From: Flavonifractor porci
GTDB taxonomy: Bacteria > Bacillota > Clostridia > Oscillospirales > Oscillospiraceae
Direction of reading: 5' to 3'
Assembly (NCBI RefSeq): GCF_037572415.1
Contig: NZ_JBBHLB010000004.1
Coordinates: 256,791 to 320,790 of the forward strand
DNA length: 64,000 nucleotides
The notes beneath the pieces are model-generated. The model worked only from the letters and a program-made list of their open reading frames with translations. It did not search any database and was not told the DNA's origin. The translations under genes and the position numbers were made by a program. Positions 23,598 through 32,566 of the stretch are shown here, piece by piece. Positions within the stretch are counted from its first letter, which is position 1. The number at the start of each line of letters is the position of its first letter.

Positions 23598-25380
23598 GCG
23601 GTTGTCCTCCATATGATTTTTTCTCTCTGAATTTATCCCGGGCTGCCAGCAGCGGGTCCAGTCCGGCGCCGCCCCGTTTGGCGGCTTCTGTTTCGATGAT
23701 CTCTAAGTAGTCGCGCAACGCTTGGCTGCGATTGGAACGGGTCTCCGGTTGTTCCAAAAGCCCGGTGATGTGACTCATCTCCTCCGGGTCCAGCGATCCG
23801 GACAGCGCGCCCAGCTGTAAGCTGAGCCCCTGGCTGTGCCGCTGCTTGAGCAGCACATAGAGCTTGGCCAGCAGGGGAGAGGAGAATTGGGAGGGGTCCA
23901 GCCCCTCTGTCTCAGGCAGCAGACTTGAGTCCAGCAGCAGCAGCCGGATTACACCCTCCTCCGCCCGGGCGGAGCGGATGTTCTCGTAGCGCAGCTGCCT
24001 GGATTTGGGCTGGAGCTGGACGGCAGGGGTCAGGTCCTTTTTTGCCTGGACCTTTCTAGCCCGCCAGGCCCGGTCCTTTCGGAAACGAGCCACCTCCTGG
24101 GCCATGGCGGTTCCGGAAATGCCTGCTACTGCCGCTGCCTTGTTGCCGTAGATCTCCCGTTCAATGGGGCTTTGAAGGGCGGCGATGGTGGCTACTGCTT
24201 CCTTTAGGTAGGCCAGCCTGCCCTCCTCGCTTGACAGGTCATGCTTTGACTGAAGGCTGTCCAGCCGGTAGTCGTTCTGGCCGGCACTGCCGTTGAGGCA
24301 TTTCTCAAAGGCAGTGGGCCCAAACTTTTTAACAAAATCATCCGGGTCCTGTTTGATGGGCTTGCCTTCGGCGTCAAAGGCGTTGGGCAGCTGAAGTACC
24401 CGGACGGTGAGGTTGGCATTTTTTAAAATGTTGAGCACCCGGTCGGTGGACTGCTTGCCGGCGGCATCATTGTCGTAGCACAGCACCAGTTCCTTGGTGT
24501 ACCGGGCCAAAATGCGGGCGTGTTCTTCGGTGAGAGCGGTACCCATGGTGGCTACCACATTATCAAAGCCCGCTTGGTGCAGGGTGATCACGTCGATGTT
24601 GCCTTCCACCAGCACCAGATTGGGGCGCTTGGTATTCTTGGCAAAGTTGAGGGCATAAATGAGCCGGCCTTTTTTGAAGAGTACCGTCTCTGGGGTGTTC
24701 AGATACTTGGCGCCCTCCAGTCCGGGGAGCAGGCGGCTGGTGAAACCCACCACTTCGCCCCGCACGTCAATAACCGGGAGCATGAGCCGGGACCGGAACT
24801 TGTCATAAATGCCACCGTTCTTCCCGGCCACCGCAAGACCGGCGTCGATGAGTTCCATCTTGGTGTACCCCTTGGCGGTCATGGCCTTGGTGAGGGCGTC
24901 CCACTGGTCGGGAGCGGCCCCTAGACCGAACCGGGTAGCGGTACGGGGAGAGATTTGCCGCTGAGCGATGTAGTCCCGCACCTGTTGGCCGCCGGGACTG
25001 GTAAGGTAGTCATGATAGAAGCGGGCCGCGTCTCTGGACAGCTCCAACAGCCGGGTTCGCTTTTTGCGGTAGGCCTCGTTTTCTCCGGCCTCAGGCACCT
25101 CCAGTCCTGCCCGCTTGGCCAGCAGCTTTACCGCGTCAAGAAAAGGAAGGTTCTCCATCTCCATGACAAAAGAGATCACGCCGCCACCCTTGCCGCAGCC
25201 GAAACAGTGATAGATCTGCTTATCGGGAGAGACGGAGAAGGAGGGGGTCTTTTCATTGTGGAAGGGACACAGGCCCCATAGATTGCTTCCTTTTTTTGTG
25301 AGGTGGACGTAAGAAGAGACCACATCGGCGATGTCGCTGCGGGCCACCAGATCGTCAATAAATTGTTCTGGTATCGCCAC
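23590..25380 (-). CDS. dnaG: DNA primase
   Basis: A 596-residue DnaG that makes RNA primers for replication. N-terminal zinc finger LCPFHNEKTPSFSVSPDKQ with YHCFGCGKGG (Cys-His-Cys-Cys), TOPRIM catalytic core with VLVEGNIDVITLHQAG and LVLCYDNDAAGKQS, and a C-terminal helicase-binding part. I place the start at GTG 25380: AAGGAGG lies 6 bases before it, while the ATG at 25386 directly abuts the AAGGAGG, and the N-terminus then reads AIPEQFIDDLV as in other primases. An ATG at 25410 is also in frame. Confidence 0.95.
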   Translation of the reverse strand: MAIPEQFIDDLVARSDIADVVSSYVHLTKKGSNLWGLCPFHNEKTPSFSVSPDKQIYHCFGCGKGGGVISFVMEMENLPFLDAVKLLAKRAGLEVPEAGENEAYRKKRTRLLELSRDAARFYHDYLTSPGGQQVRDYIAQRQISPRTATRFGLGAAPDQWDALTKAMTAKGYTKMELIDAGLAVAGKNGGIYDKFRSRLMLPVIDVRGEVVGFTSRLLPGLEGAKYLNTPETVLFKKGRLIYALNFAKNTKRPNLVLVEGNIDVITLHQAGFDNVVATMGTALTEEHARILARYTKELVLCYDNDAAGKQSTDRVLNILKNANLTVRVLQLPNAFDAEGKPIKQDPDDFVKKFGPTAFEKCLNGSAGQNDYRLDSLQSKHDLSSEEGRLAYLKEAVATIAALQSPIEREIYGNKAAAVAGISGTAMAQEVARFRKDRAWRARKVQAKKDLTPAVQLQPKSRQLRYENIRSARAEEGVIRLLLLDSSLLPETEGLDPSQFSSPLLAKLYVLLKQRHSQGLSLQLGALSGSLDPEEMSHITGLLEQPETRSNRSQALRDYLEIIETEAAKRGGAGLDPLLAARDKFREKKSYGGQPHE

Positions 25381-25537
25381 AGGCATCCTCCTTCCGACTA
25401 TGTTTTCCAATCAATGCCATTTTCATACGCGAACATGTGTAAAGTCAAATAACCTTACAAAATGAACTCCCGATAAGAGGGGAAGTAACGAGTTGGAATA
25501 ATCAAAACCCTTTAAAATCAAGAAGTATAAAGTGAGA

Positions 25538-26542
25538 TTACTTTACGCTCCAGGACTTCGGGATAAAAGCGTCGCTGAACTGATCTACGGCATATTTATC
25601 GGTCATACCGGAGATATAGTCGCATACGGCACGCTCCACACCCTCCTCCACACGGATATCCTGATATTCCGGAGGCAGCTTGTCCGGGTCCTTCACATAG
25701 AACTCAAACAGACGGCGGATCATGTCCTGAGCCTTTCCCTCTTCTCCTTTGGCCACCGGGCTGCGGTAGACATATTCAAACATGAACTCCCGCAGTTCAT
25801 TCATAGCGTCCCGGCAGGCGGGGGACTGGACAATGTCGTTCTTTCCGGCGGACTGGGTGATGATGTCCACTGTCAAAGTGTTGATTCGCTCAGAGTGGGT
25901 GAAGCCCAGCACCTGGGACACCGAGAGGGGCAGGTCCATGGGGTAGATGATCTTGCCCCGCATGGCGTCGTCAATGTCGTGATTGATGTAGGCGATCTTG
26001 TCGGCCAGCCGCAGCAGACGGCCCTCCAGGGTCTCAGCCTGGTCGGGGCCGGTGTGGCAGAGGATGCCCCGGCGCACCTCGTAGGTCAGGTTGAGTCCCT
26101 CGCCCTCCCGTTCCAGGCGGTCCACCACCCGCAGAGACTGCTCATTGTGGGCAAAGCCGCCGGGCATGATCTCGTTGAGGACCCGCTCTCCAGCATGGCC
26201 GAAGGGGGTGTGGCCCAGATCGTGGCCGTAGGCTGCCGCTTCCGCCAGATCCTCGTTGAGGCGTAAGCCACGGGCGATGGTGCGGGCGATGCGGCTGACC
26301 TCGATGGTGTGGGTCATGCGGGTACGGTAGTGGTCCCCCTCCGGCTCCAGAAAGACCTGGGTCTTGTGCTTGAGCCGCCGGAAGGCCTTGGAGTGGACGA
26401 TCCGGTCGATGTCCCGCTGAAAGCAGGTCCGGGTGGGGCAGGGCTCCAGAGGGACCAGACGTCCCCGGGAGTGGGCGGACAGGCAGGCATAGGGGGAGAG
26501 CAGGGCCGACTCGGCGGCTTCGGTCTGTTCACGCAGTACCAT
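25538..26542 (-). CDS. dgt: dGTPase-like dNTP triphosphohydrolase
   Basis: A 334-residue HD-superfamily dNTP triphosphohydrolase, which removes triphosphate from deoxynucleotides. It has the family opening RDIDRIVHSKAFRRLKHKTQVF, the metal-binding RMTHTIEVSRIARTIARGL, the HD pair in AAYGHDLGHTPFGHAGE and the later DKIAYINHDIDDA. The length is that of the shorter Firmicute form. It lies just upstream of dnaG on the same strand with a 127-base gap, a common order in Clostridia. Confidence 0.94.
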   Translation of the reverse strand: MVLREQTEAAESALLSPYACLSAHSRGRLVPLEPCPTRTCFQRDIDRIVHSKAFRRLKHKTQVFLEPEGDHYRTRMTHTIEVSRIARTIARGLRLNEDLAEAAAYGHDLGHTPFGHAGERVLNEIMPGGFAHNEQSLRVVDRLEREGEGLNLTYEVRRGILCHTGPDQAETLEGRLLRLADKIAYINHDIDDAMRGKIIYPMDLPLSVSQVLGFTHSERINTLTVDIITQSAGKNDIVQSPACRDAMNELREFMFEYVYRSPVAKGEEGKAQDMIRRLFEFYVKDPDKLPPEYQDIRVEEGVERAVCDYISGMTDKYAVDQFSDAFIPKSWSVK

Positions 26543-26638
26543 GGTCGCTCACCAGCCTCTCAGCAAATTTCAACCTTTATTCTTTATACGCCGCAGCCTG
26601 GATAAAACCCTTCTTTTTTTGCGGATTTTCTATTATGC

Positions 26639-27334
26639 TCACAAATTCCCTTGAGGAAGGTGGAGAAATTCGTCACTTTGCTTGCCGGTGAGCAGGGCCA
26701 GCAGAGAATCAGGGGTGGAGATGATCTGCTGTGCGCCCTGTCCGGTCAGAAATTGTGGATCACGGAAGCCCCAGCTCACGGACAGGCAGGGCAGACCGGC
26801 GTTGCGGGCGGTCTGGATATCCACCTCGGAGTCGCCTACATAGACGGCCTCTTCGGCATGGGCGCCCAGCTCTTTCAGGGCGCGAAACACAGTATCAGGG
26901 GCGGGCTTGCGGGCAATGCCCTGGGATTCACCGATGGCCACCTTCACCCGATCTCCAAAGTAAGTCTGACACAGACCTTTGACAGCGCCGTCAAATTTAT
27001 TGGACACCACTGCCAGTTTGATCCCGGCCTGATTCAGACCGTCCAGCAGTTCCAGCACACCGGCGTAGGGGGCGGTGCGGTGTTCCATGTTCAGCAGGTA
27101 GTGGGCCCGGAAATCGGCCAGACATTGCGCCTCCAGTTCTTCGGGAGTGCCCCCGGGCACGGCGCGGTGGATGAGCAGCCCAACTCCGTTGCCCACAAAG
27201 CGGCGTACCTCATCCAAAGAGCGGGTGGGCAGTTTGTGGAGCGCCAGAGCGTAGTTGGTACTGTCGGCCAGATCCTGAAGGGTATCCAGCAGGGTGCCGT
27301 CCAGATCGAAGATTACAGTGGAATAGGGGATCAT
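26639..27334 (-). CDS. gph: HAD-family phosphatase, phosphoglycolate phosphatase-like
   Basis: A 231-residue HAD hydrolase of the Gph/PGP type. Motif I is VIFDLDGTLLDTLQD, motif II AVVSNKFDGAV, motif III Lys in ARKPAPDTVF and motif IV YVGDSEVDIQTARNAG. The helical cap lies between motifs I and II. Start at 27334 (AGGAGG 9 bases upstream); the longer open frame upstream runs through a terminator and is not coding. The exact substrate is unproven: many relatives act on several small phosphates. Confidence 0.87.
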   Translation of the reverse strand: MIPYSTVIFDLDGTLLDTLQDLADSTNYALALHKLPTRSLDEVRRFVGNGVGLLIHRAVPGGTPEELEAQCLADFRAHYLLNMEHRTAPYAGVLELLDGLNQAGIKLAVVSNKFDGAVKGLCQTYFGDRVKVAIGESQGIARKPAPDTVFRALKELGAHAEEAVYVGDSEVDIQTARNAGLPCLSVSWGFRDPQFLTGQGAQQIISTPDSLLALLTGKQSDEFLHLPQGNL

Positions 27335-27363
27335 AACAAGCCTCCTTATCAGCAATGGCAGGA

Positions 27364-27394
27364 AATGCGGGCGGTCTGTGGGACCGCCCGCATT
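27364..27394 (-). terminator. Hairpin after the glycosyltransferase gene
   Basis: AATGCGGGCGGTC/GACCGCCCGCATT perfect stem, minus-strand tail ATTTCC. Weak T run. Confidence 0.6.
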
Positions 27395-27399
27395 GTGGG

Positions 27400-28476
27400 T
27401 CAGTAAAGTCCGTTGGCAGAGAGGATCTGGGCAACCTGCATAGCCCGGTTGGACCAGGCGGCGGCGGCTCCGTGTTCCCGCCGGCGGGCGGCAGGCCAGC
27501 CTGCCGGCTCCTCCAGAGCGCGGATGCACAGCCGCGCAAACTCGCCGGGGCTGTGGGCGGCGTAGATCACATCGGGAAAGTGCTCCACATGGTCAGGGAA
27601 GAACATGGCAACAATGGGCTTGCCGGAAGAGAGATATTCATAGATCCGGCTGGGTACCACATCCGCGCCATAGTCGGATTGGCGTAGCAGATGGAGGCAC
27701 ACGTCGAAACGGGACAGATAGTCGGGAATATCCACCGGCAGTTGGCGGCCCAGCAGACGGACGTTGGGCAGGGACTCCAGAGTGCGCAACTGGGGATTGT
27801 AGGGTTCTGCCCGACCAACAAAAACAAAGGTACACCGGGGCAGGGCGCGGGCGGCCTGGATGGCTGGCGTCAAGTCCAGATCTTCCCAGATCGTGCCCAC
27901 AAAACCCAGTACCGGGCCGGCAAGGTCGGCCAGGGGAGCGGGGCACTCTGTACTGGCACGGGAAAACATGGGATAACTGACTCCGTTGGGAAGCAAGGCA
28001 ATGTTGTCACTGCAGGGGGAAAGATGGTCGGCCAACCCCTCGGAGGCGGCAAAGATCACGTCGGCGGCCAGGGCCAGGTCGCTCTCCCACTCAGGCGGGG
28101 TGTCCAGCCAGTCCTGAGCGCAGTCATATACCAGCCCCTGATGAGGAATGGCGTCCAGCAGGTGGACCTGCTCCGGAGAAGTACACCAGAGCAGAGGTTC
28201 CCGAAACCGGTGCATATCCATCAGTTTGAGGATGTGGCGGGTCAGCTTGCGGTCCCGGACGAACCGGAGCAGCCGCTGATCCTCGGCGGCCTCAGGCGCG
28301 GGCGGGAGGGCGTATACAGTTAAACCGGGGCGCACCTTCCGGCCAGGCTTGCGGTAGCTGCGGGAAGGAGGCTCCAGAAAGAGAATTTTGGCATCCTTCA
28401 GCCGGGTCATCAGCTGCTGGGTGCGGGTGGGAATGGTGCTCCAGGGCTGGGAGGAGAGACACAGGATCTGTTTCAA
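27400..28476 (-). CDS. Glycosyltransferase (GT4-like)
   Basis: A 358-residue glycosyltransferase of the GT-B fold. Visible parts: KQILCLSSQPWSTIPTRTQQ at the start, LVYDCAQDWLDTPPEW, the nucleotide-sugar half with PVLGFVGTIWEDLDLT, and VVPSRIYEYLSSGKPIVAMFF near the C-terminus. I use TTG 28476 as start: GGAGGG lies 9 bases upstream, and it overlaps the stop of the CsaB-fusion gene in TTGA, so the two genes are coupled. The upstream extension is out of frame with the fusion gene and not coding. Acceptor unknown; position suggests cell-wall polymer synthesis. Confidence 0.82.
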   Translation of the reverse strand: MKQILCLSSQPWSTIPTRTQQLMTRLKDAKILFLEPPSRSYRKPGRKVRPGLTVYALPPAPEAAEDQRLLRFVRDRKLTRHILKLMDMHRFREPLLWCTSPEQVHLLDAIPHQGLVYDCAQDWLDTPPEWESDLALAADVIFAASEGLADHLSPCSDNIALLPNGVSYPMFSRASTECPAPLADLAGPVLGFVGTIWEDLDLTPAIQAARALPRCTFVFVGRAEPYNPQLRTLESLPNVRLLGRQLPVDIPDYLSRFDVCLHLLRQSDYGADVVPSRIYEYLSSGKPIVAMFFPDHVEHFPDVIYAAHSPGEFARLCIRALEEPAGWPAARRREHGAAAAWSNRAMQVAQILSANGLY

Positions 28477-30704
28477 CGGGACACACCCTCCAAAAGCTGG
28501 CGAGCGGTCTCCTGATTGCGTTCCTCCACCTGGCGCAGGCGTTCTACGCCGCCGGACAGGAATTCGGTGTCTCCGATCCGGGTATAAACCGCGTCGATAT
28601 AGCCGCACAGGGATTCCACCGTCACCTTATCCAGATCGGTATATAGATCCTGGCCGATATAGGAGAGGAAGGAACTGATTTTCTGGTCGTATACCACGCC
28701 CACCAGGGGTACACCCTGACCGGCGGAAAAGACCAGGGCGTGAAGCCGCATAGAGATAACCGCCTGCATCCGGGCAAACAGACCGATGGTGTGATCGGAA
28801 CTGCCGGTATGGGTGAGAATGTGGTGGGGGGCTTTCATATACTTTGCAGCCAGCTTGGCGGCATCCACGTCCAGACGGCGCTCAATAGGCAGAAAGACGG
28901 GAGTCAGGCCGTATTTTTCATAGGCGTAGTCGGCGGCGGCAGCAAAAACGGGGGCCTTGGCCTCGAAGCCCGGCCAGGGCCGCAGGGCAAACCCGATATA
29001 TTTGCCGTTGGGGTCGATACCCTGGCTCTCCAGAATACCGTCCACCACGGGCGCGGGAGCGGCGGGCAGGATGACCGTGGGGTCGGCGGAGAGGATGATC
29101 TCCGGGTGGGTGACCTTCATGTCGGTCAGTTCTTCACGGGAGTGAGTGTCCCGCAGGGTGATGGCGTCCACGCTCTTCTGGAGCACCTTGGACGCCCGTT
29201 TCCGGTTGGCAGGGGAGTGGATGGGACCAATGCCGCAGCCGTACATCATAACCTGATTGCCCAGCCGTTTGGCCCAGGAGATGGTGAAGAGATAGAACCA
29301 CAGGGAGCGGTGGCTGGTTACGTCCTGCATCAGGGAACCGCCGCCGTTGATATACAGCTTGGTTTTTCGCATCCGCCACAGGAACTTGGGGAAGGCGAAG
29401 GTATAGATGGAGTTGACGCGATAGGTGCGCCGGGTATCCTCCGGACTGCGGGAGAGCACCCAGATGGGCAGGTCGGGGTCTACCTGCCGCAGCTCGGTGA
29501 CGATGGCCTCCAAAATGGCGTCGTCACCGGCGTTGCCCCGGCCATAGGCTCCGCATACCAGGGCGCCGTCCCGCCGGCCGGTCTTGCGGTCCTGGCGGCG
29601 GAGAATGGTGTCGTAAATGGAGAGCTGCCGCTGCAGGGTGCTCTCCAGGGAATAGTCCTCCTTGGCCCGCTGATAGAGCCGCTGGCCCATATGCTGGCGC
29701 AGTTCCCGATCCTGGGCCAGCGCAATGAGGTGGCGGGAGAGTCCCTCGGCGTCCCCTGCCTCAAAGAGGAAGCCGTGAATACCATGCTCGATCAGGTAAG
29801 GTACGCCGCCCACTCGGCTGGCTACTGTGGGCAGGCCCGCCCGGGCGCCCTCGGTGAGGGAGTAGGGGAAGGTTTCGGAAAGAGAGGTGAGGGTATTGAT
29901 GTCCAGGGCATTGTAGAAGCTGTCGGTGTCGGACACCCAACCGGCAAAGCAGACCTGCTTGGATACGCCAAGCTGGCTGGCCAGATCCTTCAGCATTCCC
30001 ATCTGCTCGCCGTCACCGGCGATAAGCAGCCGCAGATGAGGGCAGACTTTATGGGCCAGCGCAAAGCCGCGGACCAGGGTGGCAATATCCTTGACGGGAT
30101 TGAGGCGGGCGGCAATGCCCACCACAACGGACTCCTGGTCGGCATCCAGACCCACGCTCTTCCAGTATTCCTCCCGGGAGAGGGCGGGGGTACGGGGCGT
30201 AAAATCAATGCCGTTGTAGATGGTAAACAGCTTGTCCGGGTCAAAGCCCCGGGAGATGAGCAGATCGGTCATGGCGTCGGAAACGCCAATACGGTAGTCC
30301 AGCCTCCGAAGGGCGATGGTGTTGATGGTGCCGTAGGTGATGCGGGAGAAGGGACGGCCCAGGTAGTCCAGCCGATAATCGGAGTGGACGGTAGTGACCA
30401 CGGGCAGGCCGGTGGCCTTCCGCAGCAGGGCGCCCATCAGGTTGCCCCGGGCGCCGTGACAGTGGAGGAGTTGATAGCCCCCCTCCACGATCATCTTTTT
30501 CAGGGTGCTGCGGGTCTTCAGCAGATTGTGTCCAGGCAGGACCACGGTGGGGATACCCAGTTCCCGGGCTTCCTGTGCAAAGGGACCTTCCATAAAACAT
30601 ACCATGGTAACATCAATGGTATGGGCAAGATTTTTCAGCAGGGAATGAACGTGAGTTTTGGCGCCGCCGCTGTCGCCGCCGGAGATGAGGTGCATGACCT
30701 TCAT
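28473..30704 (-). CDS. csaB: Fusion of GT4 glycosyltransferase and polysaccharide pyruvyl transferase (CsaB)
   Basis: A 743-residue two-enzyme protein. Residues 1 to about 375 are a GT4 glycosyltransferase (HLISGGDSGGAKTHVHSLL at the start, then AARLNPVKDIATLVRGF, and the SETFPYSLTEGARAGLP E-x7-E site). Residues about 388-743 are CsaB (ALVCGAYGRGNAGDDAILEAI, YINGGGSLMQDVTSHRS, YGCGIGPIHSPANR, GSSDHTIGLFARMQAVISMRLHA). CsaB adds pyruvate ketals to the secondary cell wall polymer, the anchor for S-layer-homology proteins; CsaB is usually a separate protein of about 360 residues. The fused GT probably builds the same polymer. GGAGG precedes the ATG. Confidence 0.9.
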   Translation of the reverse strand: MKVMHLISGGDSGGAKTHVHSLLKNLAHTIDVTMVCFMEGPFAQEARELGIPTVVLPGHNLLKTRSTLKKMIVEGGYQLLHCHGARGNLMGALLRKATGLPVVTTVHSDYRLDYLGRPFSRITYGTINTIALRRLDYRIGVSDAMTDLLISRGFDPDKLFTIYNGIDFTPRTPALSREEYWKSVGLDADQESVVVGIAARLNPVKDIATLVRGFALAHKVCPHLRLLIAGDGEQMGMLKDLASQLGVSKQVCFAGWVSDTDSFYNALDINTLTSLSETFPYSLTEGARAGLPTVASRVGGVPYLIEHGIHGFLFEAGDAEGLSRHLIALAQDRELRQHMGQRLYQRAKEDYSLESTLQRQLSIYDTILRRQDRKTGRRDGALVCGAYGRGNAGDDAILEAIVTELRQVDPDLPIWVLSRSPEDTRRTYRVNSIYTFAFPKFLWRMRKTKLYINGGGSLMQDVTSHRSLWFYLFTISWAKRLGNQVMMYGCGIGPIHSPANRKRASKVLQKSVDAITLRDTHSREELTDMKVTHPEIILSADPTVILPAAPAPVVDGILESQGIDPNGKYIGFALRPWPGFEAKAPVFAAAADYAYEKYGLTPVFLPIERRLDVDAAKLAAKYMKAPHHILTHTGSSDHTIGLFARMQAVISMRLHALVFSAGQGVPLVGVVYDQKISSFLSYIGQDLYTDLDKVTVESLCGYIDAVYTRIGDTEFLSGGVERLRQVEERNQETARQLLEGVSR

Positions 30705-30737
30705 GAAATCAAAACCTCCAAAGAAAAAAGAAAGTAC

Positions 30738-30767
30738 TTGTGTCTCGGTGGGGATCTATGATACAAT
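30738..30767 (+). promoter_or_regulatory. Promoter of the DUF4330-PAP2-GNAT unit
   Basis: TTGTGT, 18-base spacer, TACAAT. A short inverted repeat GGTAC-CATT-GTACC lies just after the -10 and could be an operator. Confidence 0.5.
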
Positions 30768-30826
30768 AACCCGGTACCATTGTACCAAGTGCGACATGAA
30801 TTTACAACCTCGGAGGCTGCAAAAAG

Positions 30827-31342
30827 ATGATAGACGAAAAGGGAAGATTGTTTGGTAAAATCAACATCGTGGATCTGCTGGTGCTTCTGGTGATCATCAT
30901 CGCGGCGGTGGTGTTGGGTATGAAATTCCTCAAACCCGGCAGCAGCGGCATTGTGGGCGGAGGCGCCACCACCACCCATGTGGAATATACCGTGTTGGTA
31001 GAGAACGTTCAGCCGGCGGTTTATGAGAGTATTAAGGAAAATTATATCCCTTCCACCCTGATGGCCTCCGGTGAACTGCTGGACGGCCAGGTCACCGGCG
31101 TAGAGGCCAAGCCTCACGGCGGAGATGTGACAGTGAGCACATCCGGCGATACGATCGCTTTTACTGCTGATAAGGGACTGCTGGACCTGACCTTCACCGT
31201 GGAGTGCAATGTGGCCAATCCCATTACCACAGAGCTTGGTACCCAGGAGGTGCGTGTGGGCAAGAACCACATTCTCAAAACCGATAAATTTGAGCTTAAC
31301 GGTGTGGTTCTGGACTGCACCTGGAGCGAGAACGCCGAGTAA
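30827..31342 (+). CDS. DUF4330-domain membrane-anchored protein
   Basis: A 171-residue protein of the DUF4330 family: short cytoplasmic start with GRLFGKINIVDLLVLLV, one membrane segment (about residues 16-36) and an extracellular beta-rich domain with VEYTVLVENVQPAVYESI and a later VRVGKNHILKTDKFEL. Function of the family is not known. It is divergent from the GT4-CsaB gene and starts a row of plus-strand genes with PAP2 and GNAT, which suggests an envelope role. Ribosome site CGGAGGCTG. Confidence 0.82.
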   Translation: MIDEKGRLFGKINIVDLLVLLVIIIAAVVLGMKFLKPGSSGIVGGGATTTHVEYTVLVENVQPAVYESIKENYIPSTLMASGELLDGQVTGVEAKPHGGDVTVSTSGDTIAFTADKGLLDLTFTVECNVANPITTELGTQEVRVGKNHILKTDKFELNGVVLDCTWSENAE

Positions 31343-31366
31343 ACCGGCTGAGATCGATCAAAATAG

Positions 31367-31400
31367 GGAGGGCGGCGGTCATAGTACCGCCGTCCTCTTT
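31367..31400 (+). terminator. Weak terminator-like hairpin after DUF4330 gene
   Basis: AGGGCGGCGGT/ACCGCCGTCCT stem with a CTTTCC tail; probably partial. Confidence 0.5.
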
Positions 31401-31419
31401 CCAATAGGAGGAACTTATT

Positions 31420-31974
31420 ATGCCCCAATGGCTGCTGCAGATAGACGGCGGTATTCTGCTGTGGATCCAGAACTTCCTGCGCTGTGCTCTACTGGACCCT
31501 ATCATGATCGTTTACACCCGGATGGGCGACGCTGGCATCCTGTGGATCGTGCTGTCGGTGGTGCTCCTCTGTATTCCCAGGACCCGCAAGGCGGGCTTTG
31601 TCAGCTTGATCGCCATGCTGCTGGGCCTGCTGTGTACCAATGTGGCGCTCAAACACCTGGTGGGCCGGGACCGGCCCTGGCTGGTGGTAGAGGGGCTGAT
31701 CCCGCTGGTGGCCGAGCACGACCCCAATTCCTTCCCCTCGGGCCATACCTGCGCCGCCTTTGCGGCGGCCTCTGCCTGGTGCCGAACCCTGACCCGGCGG
31801 TGGATGAAGGTGATGTCCCTGGTGATGGCCGCTCTGATGGGCTTCTCCCGGCTCTATGTGGGCGTCCACTTCCCTACAGACGTGTTGGCCGGTATGGTGG
31901 TGGGTCTGCTGTGCGGCTGGCTGGCCTGGCTTATCTGGAAGGGGCTGGCCGCCTGGCGGGGCTGGGAGGCATAA
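31420..31974 (+). CDS. PAP2-family membrane phosphatase
   Basis: A 184-residue PAP2 (phosphatidic acid phosphatase type 2) enzyme with five or six membrane segments. All three motifs are present: KHLVGRDRPW, then PSGHTCAAFAAA with the catalytic His, and SRLYVGVHFPTDVLAG. Enzymes of this size in Firmicutes often act on undecaprenyl pyrophosphate or membrane lipid phosphates. AGGAGG lies before the ATG. The GNAT gene starts 2 bases after its stop codon. Confidence 0.92.
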   Translation: MPQWLLQIDGGILLWIQNFLRCALLDPIMIVYTRMGDAGILWIVLSVVLLCIPRTRKAGFVSLIAMLLGLLCTNVALKHLVGRDRPWLVVEGLIPLVAEHDPNSFPSGHTCAAFAAASAWCRTLTRRWMKVMSLVMAALMGFSRLYVGVHFPTDVLAGMVVGLLCGWLAWLIWKGLAAWRGWEA

Positions 31975-31976
31975 CC

Positions 31977-32522
31977 ATGCGGGCAGAAGAGATGCAGACC
32001 ACTCTGCGGAATGGAAGCCAGTGCCTGCTTCGCAGTCCCCGCCCGGAGGACGGAGAGATGGTGCTGCGCCATCTGCGCCGGGTGGCGGCGGAGAGCCCAT
32101 TTACCGCTTTTCTGCCGGAGGAGATCAGCAATACCCTGCGGGAGGAACAGGCCTTCCTCAAACGGCAGCTGGCCAGCCCGGGCAGATTGATGCTGGCCGG
32201 ATTTGTGGAGGGAAGGCTGATTGGACTGGGGGGTGTGGGCCCCGCAGCCGCCAACCGCAAATGTGGCCACCGGGCTGAGTTGGGGCTGTCTATCCGCCGC
32301 CGTTGGTGGGGCCAGGGCCTTGGCCGGGCACTGGTGGATGGACTGTGCCGGGAAGCTGGGCGCATGGGCTATGCCCGCATGGAGCTGTCTGTGATGGAGG
32401 ACAATGCCCGGGCGGTAGCCCTCTATGAATGCTGTGGGTTTGAGCGTTTTGGCCTGCTGCCCGATGCCTACCGTACAGAGGGAGGCAGTCAGGCCGCCAT
32501 TTTGATGAGTAAGCCATTATAA
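31977..32522 (+). CDS. GNAT-family acetyltransferase, RimI/RimJ-like
   Basis: A 181-residue acetyltransferase. The acetyl-CoA loop is in GLSIRRRWWGQGLGRALVDGL (R-x-x-G-x-G/A), and the late NARAVALYECCGFERFG is the hallmark of the GNAT C-terminal part. It starts at the ATG just after the PAP2 stop with GGGAGG upstream; a much longer open frame upstream overlaps two genes and is not coding. Substrate unknown. A perfect bidirectional terminator follows. Confidence 0.88.
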   Translation: MRAEEMQTTLRNGSQCLLRSPRPEDGEMVLRHLRRVAAESPFTAFLPEEISNTLREEQAFLKRQLASPGRLMLAGFVEGRLIGLGGVGPAAANRKCGHRAELGLSIRRRWWGQGLGRALVDGLCREAGRMGYARMELSVMEDNARAVALYECCGFERFGLLPDAYRTEGGSQAAILMSKPL

Positions 32523-32559
32523 AACGGACGCCGGTCCCATAGGACCGGCGTCCGTTTTA
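32521..32559. terminator. Bidirectional terminator between GNAT and CofE-like genes
   Basis: AAAACGGACGCCGGTCC/GGACCGGCGTCCGTTTT, perfect 17-bp stem with CATA loop. Confidence 0.93.
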
Positions 32560-32566
32560 TCTGAGT

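Noticed and set aside
31209..31976. N-terminal extension of the GNAT gene back to 31209
   Set aside because: The extension overlaps DUF4330 and PAP2 in another frame; the ATG at 31977 has its own ribosome site and gives a normal GNAT length.
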